Source of the DNA: Collimonas fungivorans Ter331
Lineage (GTDB): Bacteria > Pseudomonadota > Gammaproteobacteria > Burkholderiales > Burkholderiaceae_D
Direction of reading: 5' to 3'
DNA: 64,000 bases
Assembly (NCBI RefSeq): GCF_000221045.1
Contig: NC_015856.1
Location: 4,883,424-4,947,423, forward strand
Each line of letters begins with the position of its first letter. The stretch's first letter is position 1. The translations under genes were made by a program, and so were the position numbers. Below are positions 52,671-61,667 of this stretch, in pieces. The notes under the pieces were generated by a model. It was not told the origin of the DNA, did no database searches, and worked only from the letters and a program-made list of their open reading frames with translations.

Positions 52671-54338
52671 ATGGCCCAATACGTCTACACAATGAACAAG
52701 GTCGGCAAGATCGTGCCGCCCAAACGCCAGATCCTGAAAGATATCTCGCTATCGTTTTTCCCCGGCGCCAAAATCGGCGTGCTGGGCCTGAACGGTTCCG
52801 GCAAATCGACCCTGCTGAAAATCATGGCCGGCATCGACAAGGATATCCAGGGCGAAGCGGTGCCCATGCCGGGCCTGAACATCGGCTACCTGCCGCAGGA
52901 ACCGCAGCTCGATCCTGAGCAAACGGTGCGACAGGCGGTCGAAGGAGGCCTGGGCGAAGCGTTTGAAGCGCAAGCCAAGCTCGATGCGGTATACGCCGCC
53001 TATGCCGAAGAAGGCGCCGATTTCGATGCGCTGGCGGCGGAACAGGCGCGGCTGGAAGACATCCTGGCCACCGCCGGCGACGGCAACCTTGATTTGCAAT
53101 TGGAAATGGCGGCCGACGCCTTGCGCCTGCCGCCCTGGGACGCCAAGATCGGCGTGCTGTCCGGCGGCGAGAAGCGGCGCGTGGCGCTGTGCCGCCTGCT
53201 GCTGTCGAAACCCGACATGCTGCTGCTGGACGAACCGACCAACCATCTGGACGCCGAATCGGTCGACTGGCTGGAGCAGTTCCTGCAGCGCTTCCCCGGC
53301 ACCGTGGTCGGCATCACCCATGACCGCTACTTCCTCGACAACGCCGCCGAATGGATCCTGGAGCTGGACCGCGGCCACGGCATCCCGTGGAAGGGCAACT
53401 ACAGCTCGTGGCTGGAACAAAAGGGCAACCGCCTGAAGCAGGAAGAAGCCACCGAATCGTCACGCCAGAAAACCATCGCCAAGGAACTGGAATGGGTGCG
53501 GCAGAATCCGAAAGGCCGCCAGGCCAAGAGCAAGGCCCGCCTGGCGCGCTTCAATGAACTGAGCGAACACGAATACCAGAAGCGCAACGAGACCCAGGAA
53601 ATCTTTATCCCGGTCGCCGAGCGCCTGGGCAATGAAGTGATCGAATTCAAGAACGTTTCGAAGTCGTTCGGTGACCGCATGCTGATCGACAATCTCAGCT
53701 TCCGCATCCCGGCCGGCGCCATCGTTGGCATCATCGGCCCTAACGGCGCCGGTAAATCGACCCTGTTCAAGATGATCACCGGCAAGGAACAGCCGGACAG
53801 CGGCGAAGTGGTGCTCGGCGCCACGGCGCGGGTATCGATCGTCGACCAGTCGCGCGATTCGCTGTCGGACCAGAAGACCGTGTTCGAAGACGTCTCGGGC
53901 GGCGCCGACATCCTCACCGTCGGCCGTTTTGAAATGCCGTCGCGCGCCTACCTGGGCCGTTTCAACTTCAAGGGCGGCGACCAGCAGAAGATCGTCGGTA
54001 ACCTGTCCGGCGGCGAACGCGGCCGCCTGCACCTGGCCAAGACCCTGCTGCAAGGCGGCAACGTGCTGCTGCTGGATGAACCGTCCAACGATCTCGACGT
54101 CGAAACCCTGCGCGCGCTGGAAGACGCCTTGCTGGAGTTCGCTGGCAGCGTGATGGTGATCAGCCATGACCGCTGGTTCCTGGACCGCATCGCCACGCAT
54201 ATCCTGGCGTTCGAAGGCGAATCGCAGGTGTCGTTCTTCGACGGCAACTACCAGGAATATGAAGCCGACAAGCGCAAGCGCCTGGGCGAAGAAGGCGCCA
54301 AGCCGAAGCGGATCCGCTACAAGCCGGTGACGCGCTGA
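52671..54338 (+). CDS. ettA: Energy-dependent translational throttle protein EttA
   Basis: ABC-F ATPase of 555 residues that binds the ribosomal E site and gates the first elongation cycle by ATP level. Two ATP-binding cassettes: Walker A GLNGSGKST and GPNGAGKST, signatures LSGGEKRR and LSGGERGR, Walker B DMLLLDEPT and NVLLLDEPS. The arm and linker region (SSRQKTIAKELEWVRQNPKGRQAKSKARLARF) is typical of EttA. The ATG at 52671 starts the family-typical MAQYVYTMNKVGK. Confidence 0.96.
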   Translation: MAQYVYTMNKVGKIVPPKRQILKDISLSFFPGAKIGVLGLNGSGKSTLLKIMAGIDKDIQGEAVPMPGLNIGYLPQEPQLDPEQTVRQAVEGGLGEAFEAQAKLDAVYAAYAEEGADFDALAAEQARLEDILATAGDGNLDLQLEMAADALRLPPWDAKIGVLSGGEKRRVALCRLLLSKPDMLLLDEPTNHLDAESVDWLEQFLQRFPGTVVGITHDRYFLDNAAEWILELDRGHGIPWKGNYSSWLEQKGNRLKQEEATESSRQKTIAKELEWVRQNPKGRQAKSKARLARFNELSEHEYQKRNETQEIFIPVAERLGNEVIEFKNVSKSFGDRMLIDNLSFRIPAGAIVGIIGPNGAGKSTLFKMITGKEQPDSGEVVLGATARVSIVDQSRDSLSDQKTVFEDVSGGADILTVGRFEMPSRAYLGRFNFKGGDQQKIVGNLSGGERGRLHLAKTLLQGGNVLLLDEPSNDLDVETLRALEDALLEFAGSVMVISHDRWFLDRIATHILAFEGESQVSFFDGNYQEYEADKRKRLGEEGAKPKRIRYKPVTR

Positions 54339-54354
54339 TTGATTTAATGTGACC

Positions 54355-54388
54355 AGAAGAAAGGAGGCGGCAGCGCCTCCTTTCTTCT
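54355..54388. terminator. Bidirectional terminator after ettA
   Basis: A perfect 15-base stem, AGAAGAAAGGAGGCG with CGCCTCCTTTCTTCT, and a GCAG loop, between the convergent ends of ettA and the DUF gene at 54402. Confidence 0.8.
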
Positions 54389-54401
54389 CGCTGCGAGCGG
54401 C

Positions 54402-54620
54402 TTACGCCATTGCCTCGACCATTTTCTTGATCTTCACCGCCTTTTCAAAATGATCCAGCTGATGCGTCATGATCCACCACTGCGCAGCTTCCATCAGCAG
54501 CGGCGGGTTGTCATTCTTGTTCGCAAAGAACGCATAAAACGATAACCCTACATCGGGGCCCTTGTCCTTGATTTTCCTGTCGCAAACGTCAATTATCTTT
54601 TCTTTCAGGCTTGCCCTCAT
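54402..54620 (-). CDS. Small hypothetical protein
   Basis: Protein of 72 residues, mainly helical and highly charged (ASLKEKIIDVCDRKIKDKG ... AVKIKKMVEAMA), with one Trp pair in the middle. I do not recognise a family. The ATG at 54620 has a GAAGGAAG ribosome binding site and is preferred over the open frame to 54641. It follows the DUF4337 gene by 27 bases on the same strand and may be cotranscribed with it. Confidence 0.6.
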   Translation of the reverse strand: MRASLKEKIIDVCDRKIKDKGPDVGLSFYAFFANKNDNPPLLMEAAQWWIMTHQLDHFEKAVKIKKMVEAMA

Positions 54621-54647
54621 TGCACTTCCTTCGTCAGGCAAGGGAAA

Positions 54648-55226
54648 TTAAATGTGCGACCAGGCCAGCACGCCCAGCACCACGCTGACCGCTCCCGCAC
54701 TGTAGGCCATCTTTTTCAGCCACTCCTTGCGTGTCAGCAAAGTAATCGCCGCCAGCGAAATCGCAATCTGGATCGCCGTCATCGCCTGCGCCCAGCGGTG
54801 ATGCTGGTGCAGCGCCAGCTCTGATTTTTCATCCCATTCCCTGGCCTCGGTTTCGAGCGCTTCCGCCTTTTTCTGCACCGCTTCCTTTTCACTCTTGTAG
54901 CGCGCTGCTTCTGCGCTGTAGTGGGCGGCGTCGACGCCGGGAATATGGGTCGCCAGCTCGGCCAGGTTCTGGCGGCTGGACTTGGCCTGGTAATAATTCC
55001 ACTGGTTGGCCGCCTCGGTCTTCTTGATGGCGGCGTCGTTCTTGTTCATCGCGGCGGCGCTCTCGGTGGAACCGGCCTGGTAGCTGAACAAGGCGCCGAC
55101 GGTCGCCATGATTGCTGTCATCACCGCGATCTTGCCGGCGAAATTGTCGCCGCTGCCATGGGCATGTTCAGTGACATGCTCGATATGATGTTCGTGCGGG
55201 CTGGGGACTTCGAATTCTTCGGACAT
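54648..55226 (-). CDS. DUF4337 family membrane protein
   Basis: Membrane protein of 192 residues of the DUF4337 family. A soluble His-rich start (PHEHHIEHVTEHAHGSG) is followed by a helix at 32-50, a long charged coiled-coil-like stretch at about 60-140 (NKNDAAIKKTEAANQWNYYQAKSSRQ ... KKAEALETEAREWDEKS), and two C-terminal helices at about 147-165 and 172-190. Function unknown. It stands alone apart from the small gene downstream. Confidence 0.75.
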   Translation of the reverse strand: MSEEFEVPSPHEHHIEHVTEHAHGSGDNFAGKIAVMTAIMATVGALFSYQAGSTESAAAMNKNDAAIKKTEAANQWNYYQAKSSRQNLAELATHIPGVDAAHYSAEAARYKSEKEAVQKKAEALETEAREWDEKSELALHQHHRWAQAMTAIQIAISLAAITLLTRKEWLKKMAYSAGAVSVVLGVLAWSHI

Positions 55227-55298
55227 GGCGTTTGATCCCTGAAAAAATTGTTTAGCGATTGTATCCGGCGGCGGCCCGGTTGCCGATGCCGCAGACGT

Positions 55299-55344
55299 AA
55301 AAAAGCCGGCTGAATCAGACAGGATGATTCAGCCGGCTTTTTTT
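55299..55344 (-). terminator. Terminator downstream of asparaginase gene
   Basis: A 13-base stem GCCGGCTGAATCA with TGATTCAGCCGGC is flanked by A and T runs, so it works on either strand. It serves the asparaginase gene ending at 55387. Confidence 0.85.
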
Positions 55345-55386
55345 CCTGCCAAGGCGACAAGTATCGCCTCGGCTCACAGCCTGTGA

Positions 55387-56499
55387 TCAGTAGGTATAGA
55401 ACATGCGCTGGATTTCTTTGGTGTTGCTGGTCTTGGTCAGCGCCAGCATCAGCAGGATGCGCGCTTTTTGCGCATTCAGCGTATCGGCCACCACAAAGTC
55501 CAGTTCGTCGTCATTGGCTTCGCCGTTGCGCGCCACGATGCCCTGGCCGACACGGCTGGCGCGGACAATGATCACGCCTTTCTTGCGCGCTTCAACCAGC
55601 GGCGTCTTCATCTGCGCGGCAATGCTGCCGTCGCCGACGCCGGCCTGGATGATGCCCTTGGCGCCGGAAGCGACCTGGGCGTCGAGCGCGGCGCGGGTCA
55701 TGTTGGCGTAGCCGTAGATGATGTCAACCTGCGGCAGCACGTCCAGCTTGCTGACGTCGAATTCGGTGTCGACCGTATTCTTGCGGGTCGACTGGCGGTA
55801 GAAATAGGCCTTGTTGCCCTGGATGTAGCCCAGCATGCCGAGTTCGGTCGACTTGAAGGTGTCGGTGGTCGAGGTGTTGGTCTTGGTTACTTCGCGCGCA
55901 GCGTTGATCTGGTCGTTGAGCGACACCAGCACGCCCTTGCCGATGGCGTCCTTGCTGCCGGCCAGCAGTACCGCGTTGTACAGGTTGATCGGGCCGTCGG
56001 CCGAGATCGCGGTCGAAGGACGCATGGCGCCGACCACCACTACCGGCTTGCGGCTCTTGACGGTCAGGTCAAGGAAGTAGGCGGTTTCTTCGATGGTGTC
56101 AGTGCCGTGGGTGATGACGATGCCGTCCACGTCCGACTGCGCCAGCAAGGCATTGACGCGCTTGGCCAGCTTCAGCCAGTGGTCGTTGGTCATGCTTTCG
56201 CTGGCGATCTGGAATACTTGCTCGCCTTTGACATTGGCGACTTTCTTCAGCTCAGGAACCGCTGCGATCAGTTTTTCCACACCCACCGTAGCCGAGGTAT
56301 ACCCCACTGTAGTGGTGCTGTCGGCGCCGGTGCCGGCAATCGTGCCGCCGGTGGCGAGGATCATGACGTTAGGCAGCTTGGCATGGCTGTCCTGCGCATG
56401 CGCCGCGGAAGCCGACAGCAACAAGGCGCCGAACATCATCAGCGCATAGGAATTGAAACTGCGGTTGAGGGCACGCAGTGAAAGTTTGCGGGTAGACAT
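55387..56499 (-). CDS. ansB: Type II L-asparaginase, periplasmic
   Basis: Periplasmic enzyme that hydrolyses asparagine to aspartate. The 370-residue precursor has a signal peptide with a leading Arg/Lys region and cleavage near AHAQD at about 36. Catalytic motifs are ATGGTIAGTG (catalytic Thr) and ITHGTDT with Lys further on (ARKNGV/GAMRPSTAISADGP present). Type II enzymes have high affinity and are often induced under nitrogen limitation or anaerobic conditions. The region upstream has a tandem repeat at 56632-56653. Confidence 0.93.
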   Translation of the reverse strand: MSTRKLSLRALNRSFNSYALMMFGALLLSASAAHAQDSHAKLPNVMILATGGTIAGTGADSTTTVGYTSATVGVEKLIAAVPELKKVANVKGEQVFQIASESMTNDHWLKLAKRVNALLAQSDVDGIVITHGTDTIEETAYFLDLTVKSRKPVVVVGAMRPSTAISADGPINLYNAVLLAGSKDAIGKGVLVSLNDQINAAREVTKTNTSTTDTFKSTELGMLGYIQGNKAYFYRQSTRKNTVDTEFDVSKLDVLPQVDIIYGYANMTRAALDAQVASGAKGIIQAGVGDGSIAAQMKTPLVEARKKGVIIVRASRVGQGIVARNGEANDDELDFVVADTLNAQKARILLMLALTKTSNTKEIQRMFYTY

Positions 56500-56631
56500 A
56501 AATCTCCTGATCTATTGATAGTTGTGGACCGCTGGCTGAGCTGGAAAGCGGTCACGCGGCAATTCAACGTTCTGCAACGCGTTGCCGCGCCGCGGAACTG
56601 TAGCTAAAGTCGGCAATGCGATCTAATGCAA

Positions 56632-56653
56632 TTTATGCATAGGTTTATGCATA
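56632..56653. promoter_or_regulatory. Direct repeat upstream of ansB
   Basis: TTTATGCATA occurs twice (56632-56641 and 56644-56653), 12 bases apart from start to start, each with the palindromic TATGCATA inside. It lies about 130 bases upstream of ansB in an AT-rich region and may bind a regulator. The rest of the gap 56500-56747 shows no ORF. Confidence 0.4.
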
Positions 56654-56747
56654 ATTATTATATGCCTTCGATCCAGCCAACAGTGCTCGTCCAATCGTTT
56701 GTCTTGCCAAAAACCTATTAGCAAGCAATGAGCAAGAACCAGGCCCG

Positions 56748-57599
56748 TCAGGCGGCGAGCTTGGCTTCCGCTTCGCGCGTGATATGCAGCTCGCGCATCG
56801 GGAACGGGATCGAGCAGTCCACCGCCGCCAGCGTGGCTTGCACTTTTTGCGCAATCGACCAGCGCACGTCCCAGTATTGGGAAGTCGTGGTCCAAGCCCG
56901 CAGGTTGAGCATGACCGCGCTGTCGGCATGGTCGGTGACGACCACGAACGGCGCCGGCGTCGCCAGGATGCGCTCGTCCGCCAGCAGCAGTTCCTTCAGG
57001 GCCTGGATCGCGACCGTCGGATTATCCTTGTAGCTGATGCCGATCGGCATGTCGATGCGGCGCGTATTGTTGCGGCTGAAGTTGGTCAGCGCGCTGTTCC
57101 ACAACTGGTTGTTGGGCGCGAACAGGCAGATGCCGTCAGCCTTGGTCAGCTTGGTGGCAAACAGGCCGATTTCATCGACGGTGCCTTCGATGCTGCCGTT
57201 GGAGATGTATTCGCCGACCTGGAACGGCCGCAGCAACAGCAGCATCATTCCGGCCGCGATGTTTTGCAAAGTCCCTTGCAAAGCCAGGCCGATCGCCAAG
57301 CTGGCGGCGCCCAGGACGGCGACGATGCTGGCGGTCTGCACGCCGAACTGGCCGAGCACCGCGACCAGCGTCACCAGGCGCACCAGCCATAGCAGCACGC
57401 TGCGCAGCACCGGGCGCAAGGTGGCGTCCAGGCTGGCGCGGATCATGACCCGGTCGAGCGCATTGGCGAAACGCGACGACAGCCACCAGCCGACCGCCAG
57501 CGTGAAGATTGCCAGCACCGCATTGAGGCCGTAGTGCAAGGACGATTCGAGCAGGAAATTCCAGATCGAAGAGAGTTGGTTGACGGCTAATATGTTCAA
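56748..57599 (-). CDS. mscS: Small-conductance mechanosensitive channel (MscS type)
   Basis: Inner-membrane channel of 283 residues protecting against hypo-osmotic shock. Three hydrophobic helices at the N-terminus (about 15-40, 62-85, 88-120), the pore helix with Gly/Ala pattern [40 protein letters not shown], and the cytoplasmic beta domain are present. Length is close to E. coli MscS (286). It is transcribed toward the end of the ansB upstream region. Confidence 0.93.
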   Translation of the reverse strand: MNILAVNQLSSIWNFLLESSLHYGLNAVLAIFTLAVGWWLSSRFANALDRVMIRASLDATLRPVLRSVLLWLVRLVTLVAVLGQFGVQTASIVAVLGAASLAIGLALQGTLQNIAAGMMLLLLRPFQVGEYISNGSIEGTVDEIGLFATKLTKADGICLFAPNNQLWNSALTNFSRNNTRRIDMPIGISYKDNPTVAIQALKELLLADERILATPAPFVVVTDHADSAVMLNLRAWTTTSQYWDVRWSIAQKVQATLAAVDCSIPFPMRELHITREAEAKLAA

Positions 57600-57798
57600 G
57601 GGCAGCTCCTGTTGCTTGTATGAAATAACACGGACTAGTGGACGACAACAGCCGATTCGGTCCGCGTATCGAGCCCTCTATGTTACCAGTTGCTCCCGGC
57701 ACAACCCGCGAATCCCAGCCAGACCGCGCCGGGTTTGCTACCATATGGCTGATTCGCCAACCCGCGCAGCCGTAGCCTTTACCTTCTTTAGCGACACA

Positions 57799-58887
57799 AT
57801 GAGCAAATTCTGGAGTCCCATCGTCAGCCGCCTGACGCCTTACACCCCCGGCGAACAACCGAAGCTGAGCAAGCTGGTCAAGCTCAACACCAATGAAAAC
57901 CCGTACGGCCCGTCGCCGCTGGCGCTGGAAGCCATGCGCAGCGAACTGGGCGACAACCTGCGGCTGTATCCGAACCCGGACGCCGAGCCGCTCAAGCTGG
58001 CGCTGGCCGAACAGAACGCCGCGCACGGCATCACGCCGGCCCATGTATTCGTCGGCAACGGTTCCGACGAGGTGCTGGCGCACGCCTTCCAGGCCTTGCT
58101 GCAGCATGAGCAGGCGATCCTGTTCCCGGACATCAGCTACAGTTTTTACCCGACTTACTGCGGCCTGTACCAGGTCGCCTACCGGACCGTGCCGCTGGCC
58201 GCGGACTTTACGCTGCGGGTCGACGACTACCTGGACACTGCCGCCGGCGGCATCATCTTCCCCAACCCGAACGCCCCTACCGGCTGCCTGCTGCCGCTGG
58301 CCGAAGTCGAACGGCTGGTGGCCGGCCAGCCTGACTGCGTGGTGATCGTGGATGAAGCCTATGTCGACTTCGGCGGCGACAGCGCGATCCCGCTGGTGGC
58401 GCGCTACCCCAACCTGCTGGTGGTGCAGACTTTGTCCAAGTCGCGTTCACTGGCCGGCTTGCGGGTAGGTTTTGCGATCGGCCAGCCGGACCTGATCACG
58501 GCGCTGGAGCGGGTCAAGAACAGTTTCAACTCCTATCCGCTGGACCGCATGGCGATCGTCGGCGCTACCGCGGCGATCAAAGACCAGGCCCATTTCGACC
58601 GGACCCGGCAGGCCGTCATGGCCAGTCGCGAGCACCTGGTCGGCGGCCTGGCGGCGCTCGGTTTCGACGTCCTGCCGTCGGCCGCGAACTTCGTGTTTGC
58701 CCGCCATCCGCGCCACGACGGCGCCAAGCTGGCGGCCCGCCTGCGCACCGACGGCATCATCGTGCGCCATTTCAGCAGCGCCCGCATCGCCCAGTTCCTG
58801 CGCATCACCGTCGGCACTGACGACGCCTGCCAGGCTTTGCTGGACGCCTTGCAGATGCACCTGAAAGACATGCCTGCCGACTTCTGA
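57799..58887 (+). CDS. hisC: Histidinol-phosphate aminotransferase HisC
   Basis: PLP enzyme of histidine synthesis, 362 residues, fold type I. It has the start [31 protein letters not shown] and the PLP Lys in [14 protein letters not shown]. Isolated hisC copies outside the his operon are common and may act on aromatic amino acids instead. The ATG at 57799 starts the family core. Confidence 0.93.
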   Translation: MSKFWSPIVSRLTPYTPGEQPKLSKLVKLNTNENPYGPSPLALEAMRSELGDNLRLYPNPDAEPLKLALAEQNAAHGITPAHVFVGNGSDEVLAHAFQALLQHEQAILFPDISYSFYPTYCGLYQVAYRTVPLAADFTLRVDDYLDTAAGGIIFPNPNAPTGCLLPLAEVERLVAGQPDCVVIVDEAYVDFGGDSAIPLVARYPNLLVVQTLSKSRSLAGLRVGFAIGQPDLITALERVKNSFNSYPLDRMAIVGATAAIKDQAHFDRTRQAVMASREHLVGGLAALGFDVLPSAANFVFARHPRHDGAKLAARLRTDGIIVRHFSSARIAQFLRITVGTDDACQALLDALQMHLKDMPADF

Positions 58888-58896
58888 CCGTCGCCG

Positions 58897-58917
58897 TGGG
58901 TGGCGCTGCGCCACCCA
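58897..58917. repeat. Short perfect palindrome after hisC
   Basis: TGGGTGGCG and CGCCACCCA flank a CTG loop, 10 bases past the hisC stop. No T-run follows, so it is either a REP half-site or a weak hairpin. Confidence 0.45.
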
Positions 58918-58959
58918 TCGCCATTTCGCCGTTTCCACCGGTTTTCAACTCCTTCTGCA

Positions 58960-60108
58960 ATGTCCAACCCAATAGCGCCGCTCGCCGTCAATACCCGCAT
59001 GCACCGGGCGGCCTTGCCGCTGCTGTTCCTGTTGCTGGGCGTGATCTATGCCAGCTGGGTCTCGCGCATCCCGGCGCTGCGCGACCACCTGCAGCTCGAT
59101 CCGGCCAGCCTCAGCCTGTTCCTGCTGGGCGGCGGCATCGGCGCGGTCAGCTCTTTCCCGCTGGCGGCATGGCTGATAGGCCATTACGGCGCGCGCCGCG
59201 CCTGCTGGTACGCCGGCCTGGCGCTGCTGCTCGCCATCCCTTGCCTGGCGCTGGCACCGTCGCTGCCATTGCTGATGCTGGCGATGCTGTACCTGGGCGT
59301 CTGCTCCAGCAGCTTCAATGTGGCGATCAATGCGCTCGGCGCCGAAGCGGAAAAGATCGCGGGGCGCTCGATCATGTCGCAGCTGCATGCCTGGTTTTGC
59401 GTCGGCACGCTGTCCGGCGCCTTGCTCGGCAGCGCCATCGCCGGCATGGAGATCAGACCGCTGCTGCATTTCGGCCTGGTCGCCCTGTGCGCGCTGATTC
59501 CGCTGCGCCTGTGCTACCGCGCCTTGCCGAATGACCGGCCGCAATACATCGCCGGCAAAAAACACTTCGCGCTGCCGCACGGCCCGCTGATCGCGCTCGG
59601 CGTAGTCGCCTTCGGCGGCGCCATCGTCGAAGGTTCGGTGGCCGACTGGAGCGGCGTCTACATGAAAGACCGCCTGTTCGCCAGCGACGGCGTGGCGCCG
59701 CTGGCGTTTGCCTTGTTTGCCGGCATGATGCTGCTGACGCGCATGGTCGGCGACAAGCTGAAGGAAGCCTTCGGCGCGCGCCGCGTGGTTGCCGGCGGCG
59801 CCTTGATCGCGGGCCTCGGCATGCTGATCGCCCTGGTCGCCAGCCAGATTCCTTTGGCTATCGCCGGCTTCGCGCTGACCGGGGTCGGCGTCGCCACCAT
59901 CTTCCCTTTCATCTTCAGCGCCGCCGGCCGCCACGGCCCGACCGCGCTGGCCGGCGTCACCACCATGGGCTACACCGGCGGCCTGATCGGTCCGCCCATC
60001 ATCGGTTTCCTGGCGCACGGCTTCGGCCTGCCCGCGGCATTGTCGCTGGTCGGCCTGTTGTGCCTCGCGGTAGCGCTGGCCGCCGGCCGCGCCAGGTGGC
60101 TCGAATGA
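58960..60108 (+). CDS. MFS transporter (YbjJ-like)
   Basis: Inner-membrane protein of 382 residues with twelve helices of the major facilitator superfamily. The start LGVIYASWVSRIPALRDHLQL and the GxFxINxLG-like stretch SFNVAINALGAEAEKIAGRSIMSQLHAWFCVGTL match the YbjJ/FucP-like group of unknown substrate. It starts at the ATG at 58960, 73 bases after hisC. Confidence 0.85.
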   Translation: MSNPIAPLAVNTRMHRAALPLLFLLLGVIYASWVSRIPALRDHLQLDPASLSLFLLGGGIGAVSSFPLAAWLIGHYGARRACWYAGLALLLAIPCLALAPSLPLLMLAMLYLGVCSSSFNVAINALGAEAEKIAGRSIMSQLHAWFCVGTLSGALLGSAIAGMEIRPLLHFGLVALCALIPLRLCYRALPNDRPQYIAGKKHFALPHGPLIALGVVAFGGAIVEGSVADWSGVYMKDRLFASDGVAPLAFALFAGMMLLTRMVGDKLKEAFGARRVVAGGALIAGLGMLIALVASQIPLAIAGFALTGVGVATIFPFIFSAAGRHGPTALAGVTTMGYTGGLIGPPIIGFLAHGFGLPAALSLVGLLCLAVALAAGRARWLE

Positions 60109-60178
60109 TGTCACTACGTTAAAATAGTTGCTCGCGCAGGTGTGCCGACCAGCGCCAACCCACGCACATGGAGTCCAC

Positions 60179-60919
60179 ATGACGCTTGCCTCGTTTCCCC
60201 GTTCCCTGATCCGCTGCCTGGCGCTAGGCGCATCCGCCGGCCTCGCCCTGGCTGCCTGCGCCAGCACTCAGTCCACAGCCAGCAGCGATGCAGCGCTGGC
60301 GGCATCGCGCTGGGAGCTGACCAGCTGGACCGGACATACCGTGCCGCATGGCGACAACGGCGAGCCGGTGATCCTCAACTTCAGCCAGGAGAACGGCAAG
60401 GGCCGGGTCAGCGGCCGCGCCGGCTGCAACCAGTTTTCAGCGCCCTACTCGGTGCGCGGACCGGGCCAGCTGACGATCGTCGAAGCAGTGACCACGCGCA
60501 TGGCTTGCCCTGAACCGGCGATGCAGTTCGAAGCCGATTTCCTCGACAAGCTGCAAGCCGTCGATCAATACAAGATCGCCGGCCAGCAGCTGGAAATGAA
60601 GACGCTGGACGGCCAGACCCTGAGTTTCCATGCGCGCGAAAAACCGGGCGCCGCGGCAAAAATCAAGTTCGTCTATGTGGCTTCGCAAAAAGTGCCGTGC
60701 AGCGCCGGTGTGATGCGCACCACTTGCCTGCAGATCCGCGAACGCAAGGAAGACCCATGGCAGCTCTGGTACGGCAACATCCAGGGTTTCAATTTTGAAC
60801 CTGGCATCGCCTATCGCCTGCGCATCCTGGAAGAACAGGTGGCCAATCCGCCGGCCGACGCCAGCTCCATCAAATGGACGCTCGACATGGTGGTGGAACA
60901 GGAAGTGGTCAAGAAATAA
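60179..60919 (+). CDS. META/DUF4377 domain lipoprotein
   Basis: Lipoprotein of 246 residues: signal peptide with lipobox LAAC (Cys near 27), META domain at about 45-135 (RWELTSWTGHTVPHG ... GRVSGRAGCNQFSAPYSV ... VTTRMACPEPAMQFEADFLDKL) and a C-terminal DUF4377 domain (VYVASQKVPCSAGVMRTTCLQIRERKEDPWQLWYGNIQGFNFEPGI). META-type proteins in HslJ contribute to novobiocin resistance. The ATG at 60179 has no strong ribosome binding site. It ends overlapping the hydrolase start by one base. Confidence 0.82.
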   Translation: MTLASFPRSLIRCLALGASAGLALAACASTQSTASSDAALAASRWELTSWTGHTVPHGDNGEPVILNFSQENGKGRVSGRAGCNQFSAPYSVRGPGQLTIVEAVTTRMACPEPAMQFEADFLDKLQAVDQYKIAGQQLEMKTLDGQTLSFHAREKPGAAAKIKFVYVASQKVPCSAGVMRTTCLQIRERKEDPWQLWYGNIQGFNFEPGIAYRLRILEEQVANPPADASSIKWTLDMVVEQEVVKK

Positions 60920-61662
60920 TGACGCAATCGACGCCGCACGAGCAGAGTTTGCCGCAGCCGCAGTTATCGTTATTACTGTTGCCCGGCTTCATGCTGGACC
61001 AGACCCTGTGGGACGACATGCGCGACGGCCTGGCGCAGCTGGGCCAGCTGCATTTCGGCGATCTCGGCCAGGACGATTCGATCAGTGCGATGGCGGCACG
61101 CGTGCTGCAAAACGCGCCGCCGCGTTTTGTCCTGGTCGGCTTTTCGATGGGTGGTTATGTAGCGCAGGCGATCATGCAGCAAGCGCCCGAACGGGTGATC
61201 GCGCTGGCCTTGCTGAATACCTCGGCGCGCCAGCAGGATCCGCGCGAAATCGCCGGCAACAAGGTGCAGCTGGAACTCGCCCGGCAAGTGCCGTTCAAGG
61301 GACTGACCAGCCGCGCGCTGGCGTCGTCGCTGCATCCGGACCATGCGCATGACAAGGTGCTGCTGGAGCGCCTGCAAGCGATGGCCCTGCGCAACGGCAA
61401 GGAAGTGTTCATCCGCCAGCTGTCGGCGCTGCGCAGCGACGGTTACAGCGAGCTGCAGAACATCCGCTGCCCGACATTGGTGGTGGCCGCTAGCCACGAC
61501 CAGCTCAGCAGCCTGGCAGAAGCGCAGCAGATGGCGGCGCAGATTCCCGGCGCCGCCATGGTGCTGATCGAAGACTGCGGCCACATGACGCCGCTGGAAA
61601 AGCCGGCGCAGCTGCTGCAGATCCTGTCCGGCTGGCTGACGCCGATAGCACCGTCAATGTAA
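60919..61662 (+). CDS. Alpha/beta hydrolase
   Basis: Cytosolic hydrolase of 247 residues with LLPGFMLDQTLWDDM (oxyanion region), nucleophile elbow GFSMGG (Ser at about 76), a C-terminal Asp (ASHDQ) and His (DCGHM). The triad is complete. Substrate unknown. It overlaps the META lipoprotein gene at TAATG. Confidence 0.87.
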   Translation: MTQSTPHEQSLPQPQLSLLLLPGFMLDQTLWDDMRDGLAQLGQLHFGDLGQDDSISAMAARVLQNAPPRFVLVGFSMGGYVAQAIMQQAPERVIALALLNTSARQQDPREIAGNKVQLELARQVPFKGLTSRALASSLHPDHAHDKVLLERLQAMALRNGKEVFIRQLSALRSDGYSELQNIRCPTLVVAASHDQLSSLAEAQQMAAQIPGAAMVLIEDCGHMTPLEKPAQLLQILSGWLTPIAPSM

Positions 61663-61667
61663 GGCGA

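Noticed and set aside
54355-54388. Perfect 15-bp inverted repeat as a mobile-element end
   Set aside because: It lies exactly between two convergent gene ends, which is what a terminator needs, and no second end or transposase is visible.
58945-60267. A 440-residue minus-strand frame opposite the MFS gene
   Set aside because: Gln/Ala/Arg-rich shadow without any conserved motif.
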